NCBI RefSeq assembly: GCF_026723865.1
Contig: NZ_CP113529.1
Coordinates: 4,154,001-4,218,000, forward strand
Length of the DNA: 64,000 nt
Direction: 5' to 3'
Source of the DNA: Mycobacterium sp. Aquia_216
Lineage (GTDB): Bacteria > Actinomycetota > Actinomycetes > Mycobacteriales > Mycobacteriaceae
The notes beneath the pieces were generated by a model, which saw only the letters and a program-made list of their open reading frames with translations, did not search any database and had not been told where the DNA came from. The translations under genes and the position numbers were made by a program. Positions 24,982 through 33,717 of this stretch are shown one piece after another (the stretch's first letter is position 1; each line of letters begins with the position of its first letter).

Positions 24982-26145
24982 TCAGCCGATCCGCAGGTGC
25001 AGCTCCTGAAAATGGAGTGTGCCGCACGGCCATCCAACCGTCGGCTCTTCCAAGACCGAGTAGGCGGGAATCCGCCGATTCCATTCCTCGATGATAAGGC
25101 GCAGTTCCAGGCGAGCCAGGTGTGAACCGAGGCAACGGTGCGGACCACGGCCGAAGGTGAAGTGATTGTTCCGCCTTTGGTGCATGACGTCGGCGTCGGG
25201 ATACCGCTCGGGATCCCGGTTAGCCGTCCCGAGCCCCAGCCAGCACCGTGAACCTGCCGGGATCGTCACACCCGCGACAGTGACCTCCGTGGTGGTCATT
25301 CGCGGGACATAAGGGACCGGCGGGTTGATTCGCAAGACCTCTTCGATGAAGTGGCTGACCGCTTCTTCGTCATCGACCAACGTGGTGCGCAGCGCGGCAT
25401 TGCGAGCCAGCTCGTAGAGCGCGAAACCCGTTGCGGCGGTCACGGTGTCCAGTCCGGCGACCAAAAAGAGAAAACACAGACCGATGATCTCCGGGTCGGT
25501 CAGCGCGCCCTCGCTCGTGTCCGAAAGCAATTGACCGAGCAGGTCGTCGCCCCCGCTGCGGCGACGATCGGCAAGATGTCCCGTCAGATAGTTCACCAGC
25601 TCGGCGCCTCGGGCCAAGGTCTCCGGCGACGGCTCCAAGCCTTCCGCGGCGGAGAACGCCAAAACCGCGTCCTTCCAGCAGATTAGAAGATCCCGGTCGG
25701 CGAGCGGCAGCCCGAACAGCGTCAAAAAGACCTGGGACGGAAACGGAACCGCGAGCGCGCTCATGACCTCAGAATTACCGCCGGACGCCACGATCTGATC
25801 GATCAGCTCGCCCACCTGCTTGCGCAACTCGGGTGCGCGTTCGGCCATGCGGCGTGGACCGAAGAACTTATCCAGTACCCGCCGAAACCGGGTGTGGTCA
25901 GGGGGATCGAAGGCGATCGGCACCATCGGAAATGGGCTTCCCACCAAATCGAACGCGCCAAAAGAGGAAAAGAGCTCCGGGTGGATGGCCGCTTCCTCGA
26001 CGACGTCGGCACCGCTGATGAAGTACACCCCGGCATCGGACACGGCGATTTTGCCGGGCGCCAGGAGCATGTGCCACGCCGACTCGCGGTCCTGAGCAAA
26101 AGGCAAAGTTTCCAGCGCGGGTAGCGCCGGGCAGCCGACCTCCAT
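24982..26145 (-). CDS. Cytochrome P450
   Basis: 387 residues, a soluble class I bacterial P450. The heme-binding motif is F-G-R-G-P-H-R-C338-L-G. The I-helix oxygen-activation segment is A-G-L-D-T-V-T-A and the K-helix E-x-x-R is E-E-V-L-R. The ATG follows GGAGGAG. It hydroxylates a hydrophobic substrate using electrons from a ferredoxin/ferredoxin reductase; the FprB at the right end could supply NADPH electrons. The CYP family cannot be assigned by eye. It is divergent from the acyl-CoA ligase with a CRP-type site between them. Confidence 0.93.
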   Translation of the reverse strand: MEVGCPALPALETLPFAQDRESAWHMLLAPGKIAVSDAGVYFISGADVVEEAAIHPELFSSFGAFDLVGSPFPMVPIAFDPPDHTRFRRVLDKFFGPRRMAERAPELRKQVGELIDQIVASGGNSEVMSALAVPFPSQVFLTLFGLPLADRDLLICWKDAVLAFSAAEGLEPSPETLARGAELVNYLTGHLADRRRSGGDDLLGQLLSDTSEGALTDPEIIGLCFLFLVAGLDTVTAATGFALYELARNAALRTTLVDDEEAVSHFIEEVLRINPPVPYVPRMTTTEVTVAGVTIPAGSRCWLGLGTANRDPERYPDADVMHQRRNNHFTFGRGPHRCLGSHLARLELRLIIEEWNRRIPAYSVLEEPTVGWPCGTLHFQELHLRIG

Positions 26146-26246
26146 GACAGCTCCTCCGACTCATAACCAGTGTTAATCCCGGTTAAATTCTAGGCTGAGT
26201 TAGTGACGCTGTACTTGAATATCATACATGTATCAAATAGCCGCTA

Positions 26247-26262
26247 TGTGACCTGCATCACA
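26247..26262. promoter_or_regulatory. Perfect CRP-type site TGTGA-N6-TCACA
   Basis: TGTGACCTGCATCACA is an exact match to the consensus bound by E. coli CRP and by mycobacterial CRP (Rv3676 type). It lies 102 bases upstream of the P450 start and 246 bases upstream of the ligase start, placing this divergent pair under likely cAMP-linked control. Confidence 0.7.
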
Positions 26263-26318
26263 CTGCGGGAGTTCTCGGCGCCGGCCGCTTCCGCCCCGCC
26301 ACGACAGGCGGCACCATC

Positions 26319-26358
26319 GTTGACAGAGCTAATTTATAGCCGTACTGTCTCAAAATAA
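26319..26358 (+). promoter_or_regulatory. Promoter-like block shared with 12583-12623
   Basis: GTTGACA, TTTATA and TGTCTCAAAATAA occur in the same order and with nearly the same spacing as at 12583-12623. It likely drives the ligase operon; the conserved 3' element may be a regulator contact. Confidence 0.5.
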
Positions 26359-26508
26359 TCGCAGTGCCCACGATTCGGGGCCGTCGGCAACGGTAGTAAG
26401 TCAGTTCACGGAGCGACCCAAAGCGCTGGACACTACGAGGAAAATGCGTAAATGATCGTTAACGCTCCCCCAAAATGGAAGACATGACTTCTGGATTCGG
26501 TTGCCGCA

Positions 26509-28083
26509 ATGGTTCGTGATGCTATTGGCAATATCCTGCGTACGCGCGCTCTGAGTACGCCCGACCGCGTCTGCTGCGCGATGGACGACAACGTCTACAC
26601 CTATGCAGAGATGAATCAACGGTCGGATGCACTCGCGGCCGGGTTGGCGCGATTAGGCGTCGGCAAGGGTGAGCAGATCGCGATGCTGTCGCCCAACCGC
26701 ATCGAATTGCTCGAGGTGTTCTACGGGGCCGCGAAGACCGGGGCCGCCCAGGTGCCGTTGAACGCATACCTCAAGGGCGACTTTCTTCTTCACCAGCTGC
26801 GCCAGTCGCAGTCGGGCCTTTTGGTCACCGACGCCGCCGGCCGGGAGGCACTGGCTCCGGTGCGCAGCCAGCTGCCCGATCTGCGGGCGGTGATCATGCT
26901 CGACGAGGCCGAAGACGGCGAGATTCCGTACGCGAGTCTGTTCGACCACGGAGACACACCGCCTGATGTGGAGCTCACCGCCACCGACACCATGTCGATC
27001 CTCTATACCTCCGGCACCACCGGGCTGCCCAAAGGATGTGTCGCCAGCCACGGCTACTACTGCCGAAGCGGCGAAATCATCGGTGCCGCGCTCGAAGTCA
27101 CCAAAGACGATGTCCTGTTCGCCGGCCTTCCGCTGTTTCACGCCGGCGCGAGACTCGTCACCGTGACGCTGCCCCTGGTCTACGGCATACCGGCTTACCT
27201 GCAGGGGACATTCAGCGCGCGCGCTTACTTCCCCCGCGCCAAGGAAGTCGAAGCCACGCTGATGATCGCGGTCGGCGCGATGGGCGCCGCGATACTGGCG
27301 ACCGAACCGTCGGCCGCCGACCGCGACCACAAAGTCACCCGGATCATGTGCGCGCCGTTGTCGCTCGAATCCCAAGCTACCTTCCGCGACCGCTTCGGCG
27401 TCGATCCCTGGGTCGACATCTTCGGCCAAACCGAGTGCATGCCAGCCACATTGACGACGCTCTCATCGGACCGGCGCGATCCGAACGGCTGCGGCATCGG
27501 GGCGCCCGACCTCGAGGTGGCACTCCTCGACGACGAGGGCTACATCCTTGACGGTGAGGCCACGGGCGAGATCTGCCTTCGACCCAAGGTCCCGTATGCG
27601 ATGTTCAACGGCTACTTCGACAACCCCACGGCGACAGTCGAGGCGTTCCGGGGCTTGTGGTACCACACCGGTGACAACGGCAGACGCCTGCCGAGTGGGG
27701 CGTTCGCGTTCATCGATCGCAAGAAAGACAGCCTTCGCCGCCGTGGTGAGAACATTTCCAGTTTCGAACTCGAACAGGCCATCGACGCCCACCCGGCCAT
27801 CGTCGAATCGGCGGTCGTCGCCGTGGCTTCCGAACTCGGTGAGGACGACATCAAGGCCTGCATCGCCACCAGCTCCCCGGTCGAGGCTGCCGAGTTGTTC
27901 GACTTCTTCAAAAACAACTTGCCCTACTTCGCCATCCCCCGTTATGTCGACTTCCTCGACGCACTCCCCCGCAACGGTGTCGGGCGCGTGCTCAAGCACA
28001 AGTTGCGTGACGCCGGAAACACAGCGGAGACGTGGGACTTCGAAGCAATGGATCTGACCGTCGCGAAGCAGGAGCGCCGCTAG
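26509..28083 (+). CDS. Acyl-CoA synthetase/AMP-dependent acid-CoA ligase
   Basis: 524 residues of the ANL superfamily. The phosphate-binding loop is Y-T-S-G-T-T-G-L-P-K-G (residues 166-176). The adenine/acyl motif is D-I-F-G-Q-T-E, the hinge region Y-H-T-G-D-N-G then I-D-R-K-K-D, and the C-terminal catalytic lysine region N-G-V-G-R-V-L-K. It activates a carboxylic acid to its CoA thioester. It is followed with no gap by two acyl-CoA dehydrogenases, an arrangement typical of degradation of bulky acids such as steroid side chains. No clear ribosome-binding site precedes the ATG. Confidence 0.92.
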   Translation: MVRDAIGNILRTRALSTPDRVCCAMDDNVYTYAEMNQRSDALAAGLARLGVGKGEQIAMLSPNRIELLEVFYGAAKTGAAQVPLNAYLKGDFLLHQLRQSQSGLLVTDAAGREALAPVRSQLPDLRAVIMLDEAEDGEIPYASLFDHGDTPPDVELTATDTMSILYTSGTTGLPKGCVASHGYYCRSGEIIGAALEVTKDDVLFAGLPLFHAGARLVTVTLPLVYGIPAYLQGTFSARAYFPRAKEVEATLMIAVGAMGAAILATEPSAADRDHKVTRIMCAPLSLESQATFRDRFGVDPWVDIFGQTECMPATLTTLSSDRRDPNGCGIGAPDLEVALLDDEGYILDGEATGEICLRPKVPYAMFNGYFDNPTATVEAFRGLWYHTGDNGRRLPSGAFAFIDRKKDSLRRRGENISSFELEQAIDAHPAIVESAVVAVASELGEDDIKACIATSSPVEAAELFDFFKNNLPYFAIPRYVDFLDALPRNGVGRVLKHKLRDAGNTAETWDFEAMDLTVAKQERR

Positions 28084-29247
28084 ATGGATTTCACCTTGAC
28101 TCCCAAGCAACTGGAGTTGCAGGAGCGCGCCGAGAAACTCGGTCGGTCGTTCGCCGAGCAGGCCCGCGAGTGGGACGAGTCCGACGAGGCGCCCTACCGC
28201 GAAATCTTCGAACGTGTTGGCGCGGAAGGGCTGTTTGGCGTCGCAATGCCCACCGACTACGGAGGTCAGGGCGGCGGCGCGGTCGAGTACCTCATCGTGG
28301 TGGAGGCGTTGTTCCGCTATGCCCAGTCCTGGCTGCCGCCCGAACCGGTGTTCTGCACCAGCGGCCCGGGGCCGTCGATGTTCCTGCTCGGCGGCGACAC
28401 GGTGCGAGAGAAGTACTTGTACGACATCGTCGCCGGCCGTCGCGCCTGCAACATCGCGCTCACCGAGCCGCAAGCCGGCTCGGCCCTGACCCATCTGAAC
28501 ACCACCGCGGTCCGCGACGGCGACGACTTCATCCTTAACGGCACCAAGAGTTTTCTGACCGGTTCCAACGTCAACGGCCTCAACGCGACTTTCGTGCGCT
28601 TCGACGACGTGCCGGGCGCCAAAGGAATCGGGGCCATCGTCGTGGAGAACTCACTGGCCGGCGTCGAGATCCAACGCGGCCCGGTGTACATCGGCGATCG
28701 CGGAATCCACCATGGCGACATGGTGCTCACCGACGTCCGAGTGCCCGCCGAGAACGTCATCGTCGGTCCCGGCCAGTTCGCCCGGCTGATGACAGCATTC
28801 AACCTCGAGCGGCTGCACAACTGCGGATTCTGGTTGGGCTTCAGCCAGGCCGCCTACGACGAGGCCGCCAAGTACACCCAGCAGCGCGAGGCATTCGGCA
28901 AGCAGATCATCGACTTTCAGTCTGTCTACCACTCGCTGGCCGACATGTGGGTCCAGATCGAGGCGCTGCGACTGCTCGCCTACCGGGCCGCATCCACGGC
29001 AATCGAGGGCCGGTTTCCGAAACTCGCCGAAGTAACTCAGGCCAAGCTGTTCGGCGCCACCGCCGGTCCGCAGATCACCCTCAAAGCGATGGAACTGCAT
29101 GGGGGCTACGGCGTGACAACCGACTACCCGATCCAGCGCATTCATCGGGACTGCGTCACCAACGTGGTGGCCGGGGGTGCACCGGCAGTGCTGCGAAACG
29201 GCGTTGCCGCGGGGCTGTTTCCCGACCGCAGATTCCCGCAAGCATGA
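28084..29247 (+). CDS. Acyl-CoA dehydrogenase (first subunit of a probable heteromeric pair)
   Basis: 387 residues. The ATG is the base after the ligase stop, and the stop overlaps the next ATG (ATGA). FAD/acyl-CoA motifs A-L-T-E-P-Q-A-G-S-A and Q-Q-R-E-A-F-G-K-Q-I are present. The short-chain (MCAD-type) Y-E-G-T catalytic site is absent: the C-terminus reads N-V-V-A-G-G-A-P-A. An isovaleryl-CoA-dehydrogenase-like glutamate is possible in F-N-L-E-R-L. Mycobacterial dehydrogenases for steroid side chains are alpha2-beta2 heteromers encoded by such adjacent pairs, which I suspect here. Confidence 0.88.
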   Translation: MDFTLTPKQLELQERAEKLGRSFAEQAREWDESDEAPYREIFERVGAEGLFGVAMPTDYGGQGGGAVEYLIVVEALFRYAQSWLPPEPVFCTSGPGPSMFLLGGDTVREKYLYDIVAGRRACNIALTEPQAGSALTHLNTTAVRDGDDFILNGTKSFLTGSNVNGLNATFVRFDDVPGAKGIGAIVVENSLAGVEIQRGPVYIGDRGIHHGDMVLTDVRVPAENVIVGPGQFARLMTAFNLERLHNCGFWLGFSQAAYDEAAKYTQQREAFGKQIIDFQSVYHSLADMWVQIEALRLLAYRAASTAIEGRFPKLAEVTQAKLFGATAGPQITLKAMELHGGYGVTTDYPIQRIHRDCVTNVVAGGAPAVLRNGVAAGLFPDRRFPQA

Positions 29248-30383
29248 CGCTTTCCGTCGAGCAGCAGGATTTTCAGCAGGCGGTACGCGACTTCTGCGCG
29301 CGCGAATGCGCCACCCGCGAACAGCGCGAAGCGCTGCTCGACGCGGACGAAGAGGACCAATCTTCGGTTCTATATAAGAAGCTCGCGCAACTCGGTTGGC
29401 TCGGCGTGGCCATCCCCGAGGAATACGGCGGCTCCGGCGGCACCTACGTGGAGCAGACGATTCTCTTCGAGGAACTTTGGCGGGGACTTGCTCCGGTCAA
29501 GGCGCTCGGCCCGACGACGACGGTTGCCGGGTGCTACAAGCGATTCGGATCGGAGCAGCAGAAACAGGAGGCACTCTCGGCGATCGCAAGTGGTGAGATC
29601 ATGTCGATTTCGATCTCGGAACCCGGTGCGGGATCAGACGTCGCCGCGATCGCCTGCCGGGCCGAGCCGGTCGCCGACGGCTATGTGCTCAACGGCCAGA
29701 AGACGTGGTGCTCATATGCACACCGGGCCGGGCGAATCCTGTTGGTCGCGCGAACCGGCCACGGCGAGAAACCGCACACGGGTCTGACCATTTTCGAAGT
29801 ACCTCGCGATACTCCCGGCATCGAGACGCGCCGCATTTCCACATTGGGGGGTCGTGAAGTCAACGACGTCTTCTTCACCGACTGCATTGTTCCCGCCGAA
29901 AACGTCGTCGGCGAAATCGGCCGTGGCTTCCCGCAAATCATGGCCGGCCTCGACGGCGAGCGGTTGCTCGGCGCCGCGGTCGGACTTGGGATCGGCCAAC
30001 GCGCACTCGATGACGCCATCGCATATGTCAAGGAGCGCAAGCAGTTCGGTAAGGCCATCGGAACATTTCAAGCGTTGCGTCATCGCATCGCCGACCTTGC
30101 CACTGACCTGGAATGCGCCCGCCTGCTCACCTATGAGGTCGCTGCGCGACTCGAACGCGGCGCCGACCCGGTCACCACGCGGATGACGTCGATGGCCAAG
30201 GTCAAGACTTCCGAAGTCGCCAAACGCATCGCGCTCGAGGGTATGCAGATGATGGGCGGCTATGGCTACGCGACCGAGTACGACATGGAAAGCCATGTGC
30301 GGCACTCGCTGGTCCTGCCGATCTACGCCGGCACCAACGAGATTCAGCGCGAAATCATCAGCGGTTCACTCGGGCTGCGGTAG
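29244..30383 (+). CDS. Acyl-CoA dehydrogenase (second subunit of a probable heteromeric pair)
   Basis: 379 residues, ATG 29244 within the previous stop. It carries S-I-S-E-P-G-A-G-S-D, K-E-R-K-Q-F-G-K-A-I, M-M-G-G-Y-G-Y and I-Y-A-G-T-N-E-I-Q-R. The MCAD-type catalytic glutamate position is alanine (Y-A-G-T). A glutamate in L-D-G-E-R-L could serve as base instead. Together with the preceding gene it forms a tightly coupled pair. The first step of beta-oxidation on the CoA ester made by the upstream ligase is the simplest role. Confidence 0.9.
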   Translation: MTLSVEQQDFQQAVRDFCARECATREQREALLDADEEDQSSVLYKKLAQLGWLGVAIPEEYGGSGGTYVEQTILFEELWRGLAPVKALGPTTTVAGCYKRFGSEQQKQEALSAIASGEIMSISISEPGAGSDVAAIACRAEPVADGYVLNGQKTWCSYAHRAGRILLVARTGHGEKPHTGLTIFEVPRDTPGIETRRISTLGGREVNDVFFTDCIVPAENVVGEIGRGFPQIMAGLDGERLLGAAVGLGIGQRALDDAIAYVKERKQFGKAIGTFQALRHRIADLATDLECARLLTYEVAARLERGADPVTTRMTSMAKVKTSEVAKRIALEGMQMMGGYGYATEYDMESHVRHSLVLPIYAGTNEIQREIISGSLGLR

Positions 30384-30409
30384 TGGGTCCAAATAGTCCT
30401 GGTACCGCG

Positions 30410-30425
30410 GCGGCCGCAAGGCCGC
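30410..30425 (+). terminator. GCGGCC-GCAA-GGCCGC hairpin
   Basis: A perfect 6-4-6 GC-rich hairpin 26 bases after the acyl-CoA dehydrogenase stop, in the gap before the converging TetR gene. There is no run of T after it, so it would be a mycobacterial-type (I-shaped) terminator at best. Confidence 0.45.
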
Positions 30426-30523
30426 TGACAGATGACGTCGAAGCGCGTGTTGCGTTGATGCCCCTCATCGGCTCTTAGCTGTACTAGCGCATCGCCACGC
30501 TACGACTCCCCTCGCGCCGCAAC

Positions 30524-31243
30524 CTAGTTGGCTGTGCGTTTCGCCTTCTGGCCGCGTCGTCGCGGCGTTGGTGACGATCGGCGTTCTGGAGCAGTCTGAG
30601 CGCCATAGAGGGTGAACTCGGTGAGGTGGTCGAGCAACTCGGCAGTCGACCACTCGCCTTCCCCGGTGGGAAGTAACCACGCCGCGTTGGTGATGAGTCC
30701 CGCGACCATCGCAATCTCGAGACGCAGTTTGACCCCGACGGTCTCGACCGGTATGTCGCGCTCGCTGACGGTGATCTCTTCGGCGATGAATCCGGCAATT
30801 TCGTCAAGCGTTGACTCGAATTCGGCACAGAGCGCGCGGCGTTCGTCATCCGGTAGCACCGATCGGTCTGAGAGCACCGTCTGCAGCAAATCGCGATGGG
30901 CTCTGAAATGGTCAACGAGCCCTTTCATGAATGCGCGCTCGAGGTCCCAATCCGAAAGCCGCGAAGTGCGGTTCGCGCGGTTGCAAACGGAGCGAAAATC
31001 GTCGAGGAACCGCCGGAACGGCCCGAGAGTGGCTTGTCGTATCAGCTCGTCACGACTCGAAAAGTGCCGATACAGCACCGAGCGGGACACACCGGCTTCG
31101 CGCGCGATCAGGTCGACAGACGCGCTGTGTCCCGATTGGGTGACAGCGCGCTCTGCAGCCACGAGGATTTGTCGATGGAGCTCAGAAGACCGCCGACGGG
31201 CGGTGGTTGCTGCGGCTGCGGTTGGCGGGGTCTTGGCGCGCAC
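30524..31243 (-). CDS. TetR/AcrR family transcriptional regulator
   Basis: 239 residues with a basic N-terminal arm (T-T-A-R-R-R-S-S-E-L-H) and a basic C-terminal tail. The helix-turn-helix has S-V-D-L-I-A-R-E-A-G-V-S-R-S-V-L-Y-R-H-F-S-S-R-D-E-L-I. It diverges from the YYG-x-QP membrane gene at 31380 and two copies of GGGAC-N6-GTCCC lie between, so it most likely represses that gene and itself. Confidence 0.9.
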   Translation of the reverse strand: MRAKTPPTAAAATTARRRSSELHRQILVAAERAVTQSGHSASVDLIAREAGVSRSVLYRHFSSRDELIRQATLGPFRRFLDDFRSVCNRANRTSRLSDWDLERAFMKGLVDHFRAHRDLLQTVLSDRSVLPDDERRALCAEFESTLDEIAGFIAEEITVSERDIPVETVGVKLRLEIAMVAGLITNAAWLLPTGEGEWSTAELLDHLTEFTLYGAQTAPERRSSPTPRRRGQKAKRTAN

Positions 31244-31276
31244 AAATCAGATTAGCAATCCGCTCATGCGATTAGG

Positions 31277-31292
31277 GGGACAGCAGTGTCCC
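31277..31292. promoter_or_regulatory. GGGAC-N6-GTCCC operator, copy 1
   Basis: GGGACAGCAGTGTCCC is an inverted repeat 34 bases upstream of the leftward TetR gene. The same half-sites and spacing recur at 31326-31341, 49 bases further on. Confidence 0.75.
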
Positions 31293-31325
31293 TTTACAGA
31301 AACAGATACGCGGCGTTAGCGTCAT

Positions 31326-31341
31326 GGGACGCATCTGTCCC
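31326..31341. promoter_or_regulatory. GGGAC-N6-GTCCC operator, copy 2
   Basis: GGGACGCATCTGTCCC repeats the half-sites of the element at 31277 and lies 38 bases upstream of the rightward membrane gene. One copy per promoter fits mutual control by the adjacent TetR. Confidence 0.75.
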
Positions 31342-31379
31342 TTAGTTGCCGCTGCATCATGATTTGGAGGAGATCCGAG

Positions 31380-32222
31380 TTGCTCACCGAGCCGCCGATC
31401 TACGGCATCCCTGCAAGCACCGCGCACATCGCCGTCACGATCACCGCTGTCGGTGCCGGCATCGCCGTGCTGTTCTTCATGTGGCACGCAATAACCCGGC
31501 GCGATCCGCTGATGATCTTCCTTGGCCTCGCCGGTGGATTGACTGTCTTCACACTGGAACCCTTTACCGATGTGCTGGGGCTGGCAGTCTTCCCAGAGTT
31601 GAACCAGATCGGCTGGATCCACGCGCTGGGCCGCCACATCCCCGCGTACGTCGGGCTGATTTACATCTTCTACTGGGCTCCTGCATGGAAATTCGTCACC
31701 CACCGACTGGATCACGGAATGAAGGGCCGGGAATTCAGTGCGATCTGCGCTGCTCTCGTCGGCGCGGCGTGCCTGATCGAGGTGATACCAACCAAAGTCG
31801 CGATGTGGACCTACTACGGCTCTCAGCCACTCAAGATCGTGGGCTTCCCGATCTGGTGGGCTGTCGCCAACGGCCACTCCGTCGTCGCCAGCGCCGTCGT
31901 ACTCTATTTCCTGCTCAAGGTGCTGCCTCGCAACCGTCGCTTCCTACTGATCGTCATCATGCCGCCGGTCGTTCTCGCGGTTCATACTCTCGGTTCGGTA
32001 TTCGCTTACCTAGCAATCGGCTCGACCGCTGCTAGGAGCCCCACGTTCGCTACCTACGGGGGGACTCTAGCGACGATGGCGTTCTGCACCATGATGCTCT
32101 GGGTCTACTGGCAGGCGATCAGCCTTGGGCGCCGGGTGAGCTGGTTGTCGGCGGCTGAGCACGACACATCACGAGAGATCGCGGCAAGTTGGAATGGCCA
32201 GGCCTACGCCGGGCGAAGCTGA
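31380..32222 (+). CDS. YYG-x-QP family polytopic membrane protein
   Basis: 280 residues from TTG 31380, chosen because GGAGGAGA ends six bases before it; an ATG at 31359 lies upstream of that site. About seven helices. Motifs: F-T-L-E-P-F-T-D-V-L-G in helix 2, C-L-I-E-V-I-P, W-T-Y-Y-G-S-Q-P-L, V-G-F-P-I-W-W-A-V-A-N-G. Function unknown. It stands alone under the TetR at 30524 and converges on the AveC-like gene at 32470. The 247 bases after it hold no recognisable gene. Confidence 0.8.
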   Translation: MLTEPPIYGIPASTAHIAVTITAVGAGIAVLFFMWHAITRRDPLMIFLGLAGGLTVFTLEPFTDVLGLAVFPELNQIGWIHALGRHIPAYVGLIYIFYWAPAWKFVTHRLDHGMKGREFSAICAALVGAACLIEVIPTKVAMWTYYGSQPLKIVGFPIWWAVANGHSVVASAVVLYFLLKVLPRNRRFLLIVIMPPVVLAVHTLGSVFAYLAIGSTAARSPTFATYGGTLATMAFCTMMLWVYWQAISLGRRVSWLSAAEHDTSREIAASWNGQAYAGRS

Positions 32223-32469
32223 CCTCACCGCGGCCGTGACACCGTCCGGAGCAACGGGCGCGCTACCGACGGCGAGGGCTCAGGACCGCTCATTGTGACT
32301 GACTGACAAGCCCCACGAACGGTTCGGGTTGTAGCGACGGTCAGGTAAGAGTGCCTCCCCAGGCGAGCTATGGATGTCGCGACGGTCAACTCTATACCTT
32401 CGTTATCGGGGCAAATACTGTTGTGCACCAACGGAATTACACCCGAACACGCAGAGCCATTTGCCCGCC

Positions 32470-33717
32470 CTAGCCGGTGCCGGTGTCCAACGGGACCTGC
32501 GACGGCAGAATGGTTCCAGCCGGGACGCGCAGCGTGCCGTCCGAGCCGACGTAGGCAGACCCGCCACCGCTGCCCGAATTATCGTTGCGTACCAGCGGAA
32601 CCGCGGGTCCCGGGCAGGCACGGCCGGTGCCCGCACCGCAGATGCCGTCCAGGAAATAGGATCGCTTCTGGATGTCGTCGTTCCACGTCCGACTGTGCGC
32701 CCCGACGAACAGGTGGGGCACCGTGTAGACGGCGAGAAAGATCATGTTCACTGCCCCGATGATCGACAGTGCCCGGATGACACCGTGCCCGGCCGGCGAT
32801 GCCTTGACCCGCTCCGACCCTCGCTCGACGAGAGTCCTGCCCCGGTCGTCGAGGAAAAAGCGCAGGAACGTGTAGGCGGTGAGCAGGATCCCCACCAGGA
32901 ATGCCTCGTGCAGTGGGAACGCGTGATAGCGGTCGGCGAAGATGCTGAAGTGCCCGCCCGCATAAGTCCAAACACCAAGTGGCATAAAGACTACGCCCTC
33001 GAATACGACGTCGAAGACGAACATCACCACCCAGCAGATCAGGGCTAGCCCAACCCGACCGAGCCCCGGCCACCGAGCCGACGCCCAGCGCAGCGTCGCC
33101 ACGCCAATCCGTACGGCGACCGTCATGATCACGACGTAAAGACCGATGATGGTCATGGGCGGTTCGACGACGGTCGCGCCCGGGGCGCCGAACGACAACC
33201 AACCGGGGACACTGGTAACCCATGACCCTCGGTTGAATGACCAGGAGTTGTAGGTGATCCACGGGCCGAAGTAGTTGGACAACGGATCTTGAAAGAACAA
33301 GGTGCAAAAGGCGAGGGTCAGTGCACCGTCAACGGTGATTGTTCGCTCGCGCCGCCACGGCCGAACGGCGAACCACCACACCAGCGCCGCCATGGCCGGA
33401 ATCATGGTGACCTGCAAGGTCATTAGGAAGACCTTCATGTACGCCGGCGGATCGCTCGGCCCCACCGGGACCCGCTGGAAGTAGGGGCCAGTGATCCACC
33501 GGACGAGTACGTAGGCCATGAACGCAAGCCAGAGCGAGCCGAATGCCGCCCACCACAACACCGGCCGCGAGCGGCGCCGCTCGACTGCGGGGTCCATGGT
33601 GTGCCCGTGGACGGTCGAGGCGTTCGACTGGTCTGTCGCCGTAGCGCTCAACGGAGTGTTCACGGCCGCAGCCCCAATCGTGGTCGAGTTGCGGGTTTCA
33701 TACCGCCCTGGCTCCAT
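32470..33717 (-). CDS. Spirocyclase AveC-like membrane protein (subgroup II)
   Basis: About 415 residues from ATG 33717, which overlaps the end of the preceding gene; later starts (GTG 33663, ATG 33597) are possible. Motifs: V-D-G-A-L-T-L-A-F then F-F-Q-D-P-L-S-N-Y, D-V-V-F-E-G, W-T-Y-A-G-G-H-F, Y-H-A-F-P-L-H-E, D-D-R-G-R-T-L-V-E-R-G. The C-terminus has C-G-A-G-T-G-R-A-C-P-G-P, probably a disulfide-closed segment, and a V-P-x-G-T-x-L-P tail shared with the copy at 46314. Last gene of a FAD/AveC/AWNG/AveC leftward operon. Confidence 0.8.
   Translation of the reverse strand: MEPGRYETRNSTTIGAAAVNTPLSATATDQSNASTVHGHTMDPAVERRRSRPVLWWAAFGSLWLAFMAYVLVRWITGPYFQRVPVGPSDPPAYMKVFLMTLQVTMIPAMAALVWWFAVRPWRRERTITVDGALTLAFCTLFFQDPLSNYFGPWITYNSWSFNRGSWVTSVPGWLSFGAPGATVVEPPMTIIGLYVVIMTVAVRIGVATLRWASARWPGLGRVGLALICWVVMFVFDVVFEGVVFMPLGVWTYAGGHFSIFADRYHAFPLHEAFLVGILLTAYTFLRFFLDDRGRTLVERGSERVKASPAGHGVIRALSIIGAVNMIFLAVYTVPHLFVGAHSRTWNDDIQKRSYFLDGICGAGTGRACPGPAVPLVRNDNSGSGGGSAYVGSDGTLRVPAGTILPSQVPLDTGTG

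Larger units (their letters stand above)
26146..26508. promoter_or_regulatory. Divergent control region of the P450 and acyl-CoA ligase genes
   Basis: A 363-base gap without a gene. From left to right it holds an ATACATGTAT palindrome (26224-26233), a perfect CRP site (26247-26262), a promoter-like block shared with 12583-12623 (26319-26358) and an ATGATCGTTAACG half-site of the GAACG-N2-CGTTC motif near 26453. Several inputs probably meet here. Confidence 0.6.
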
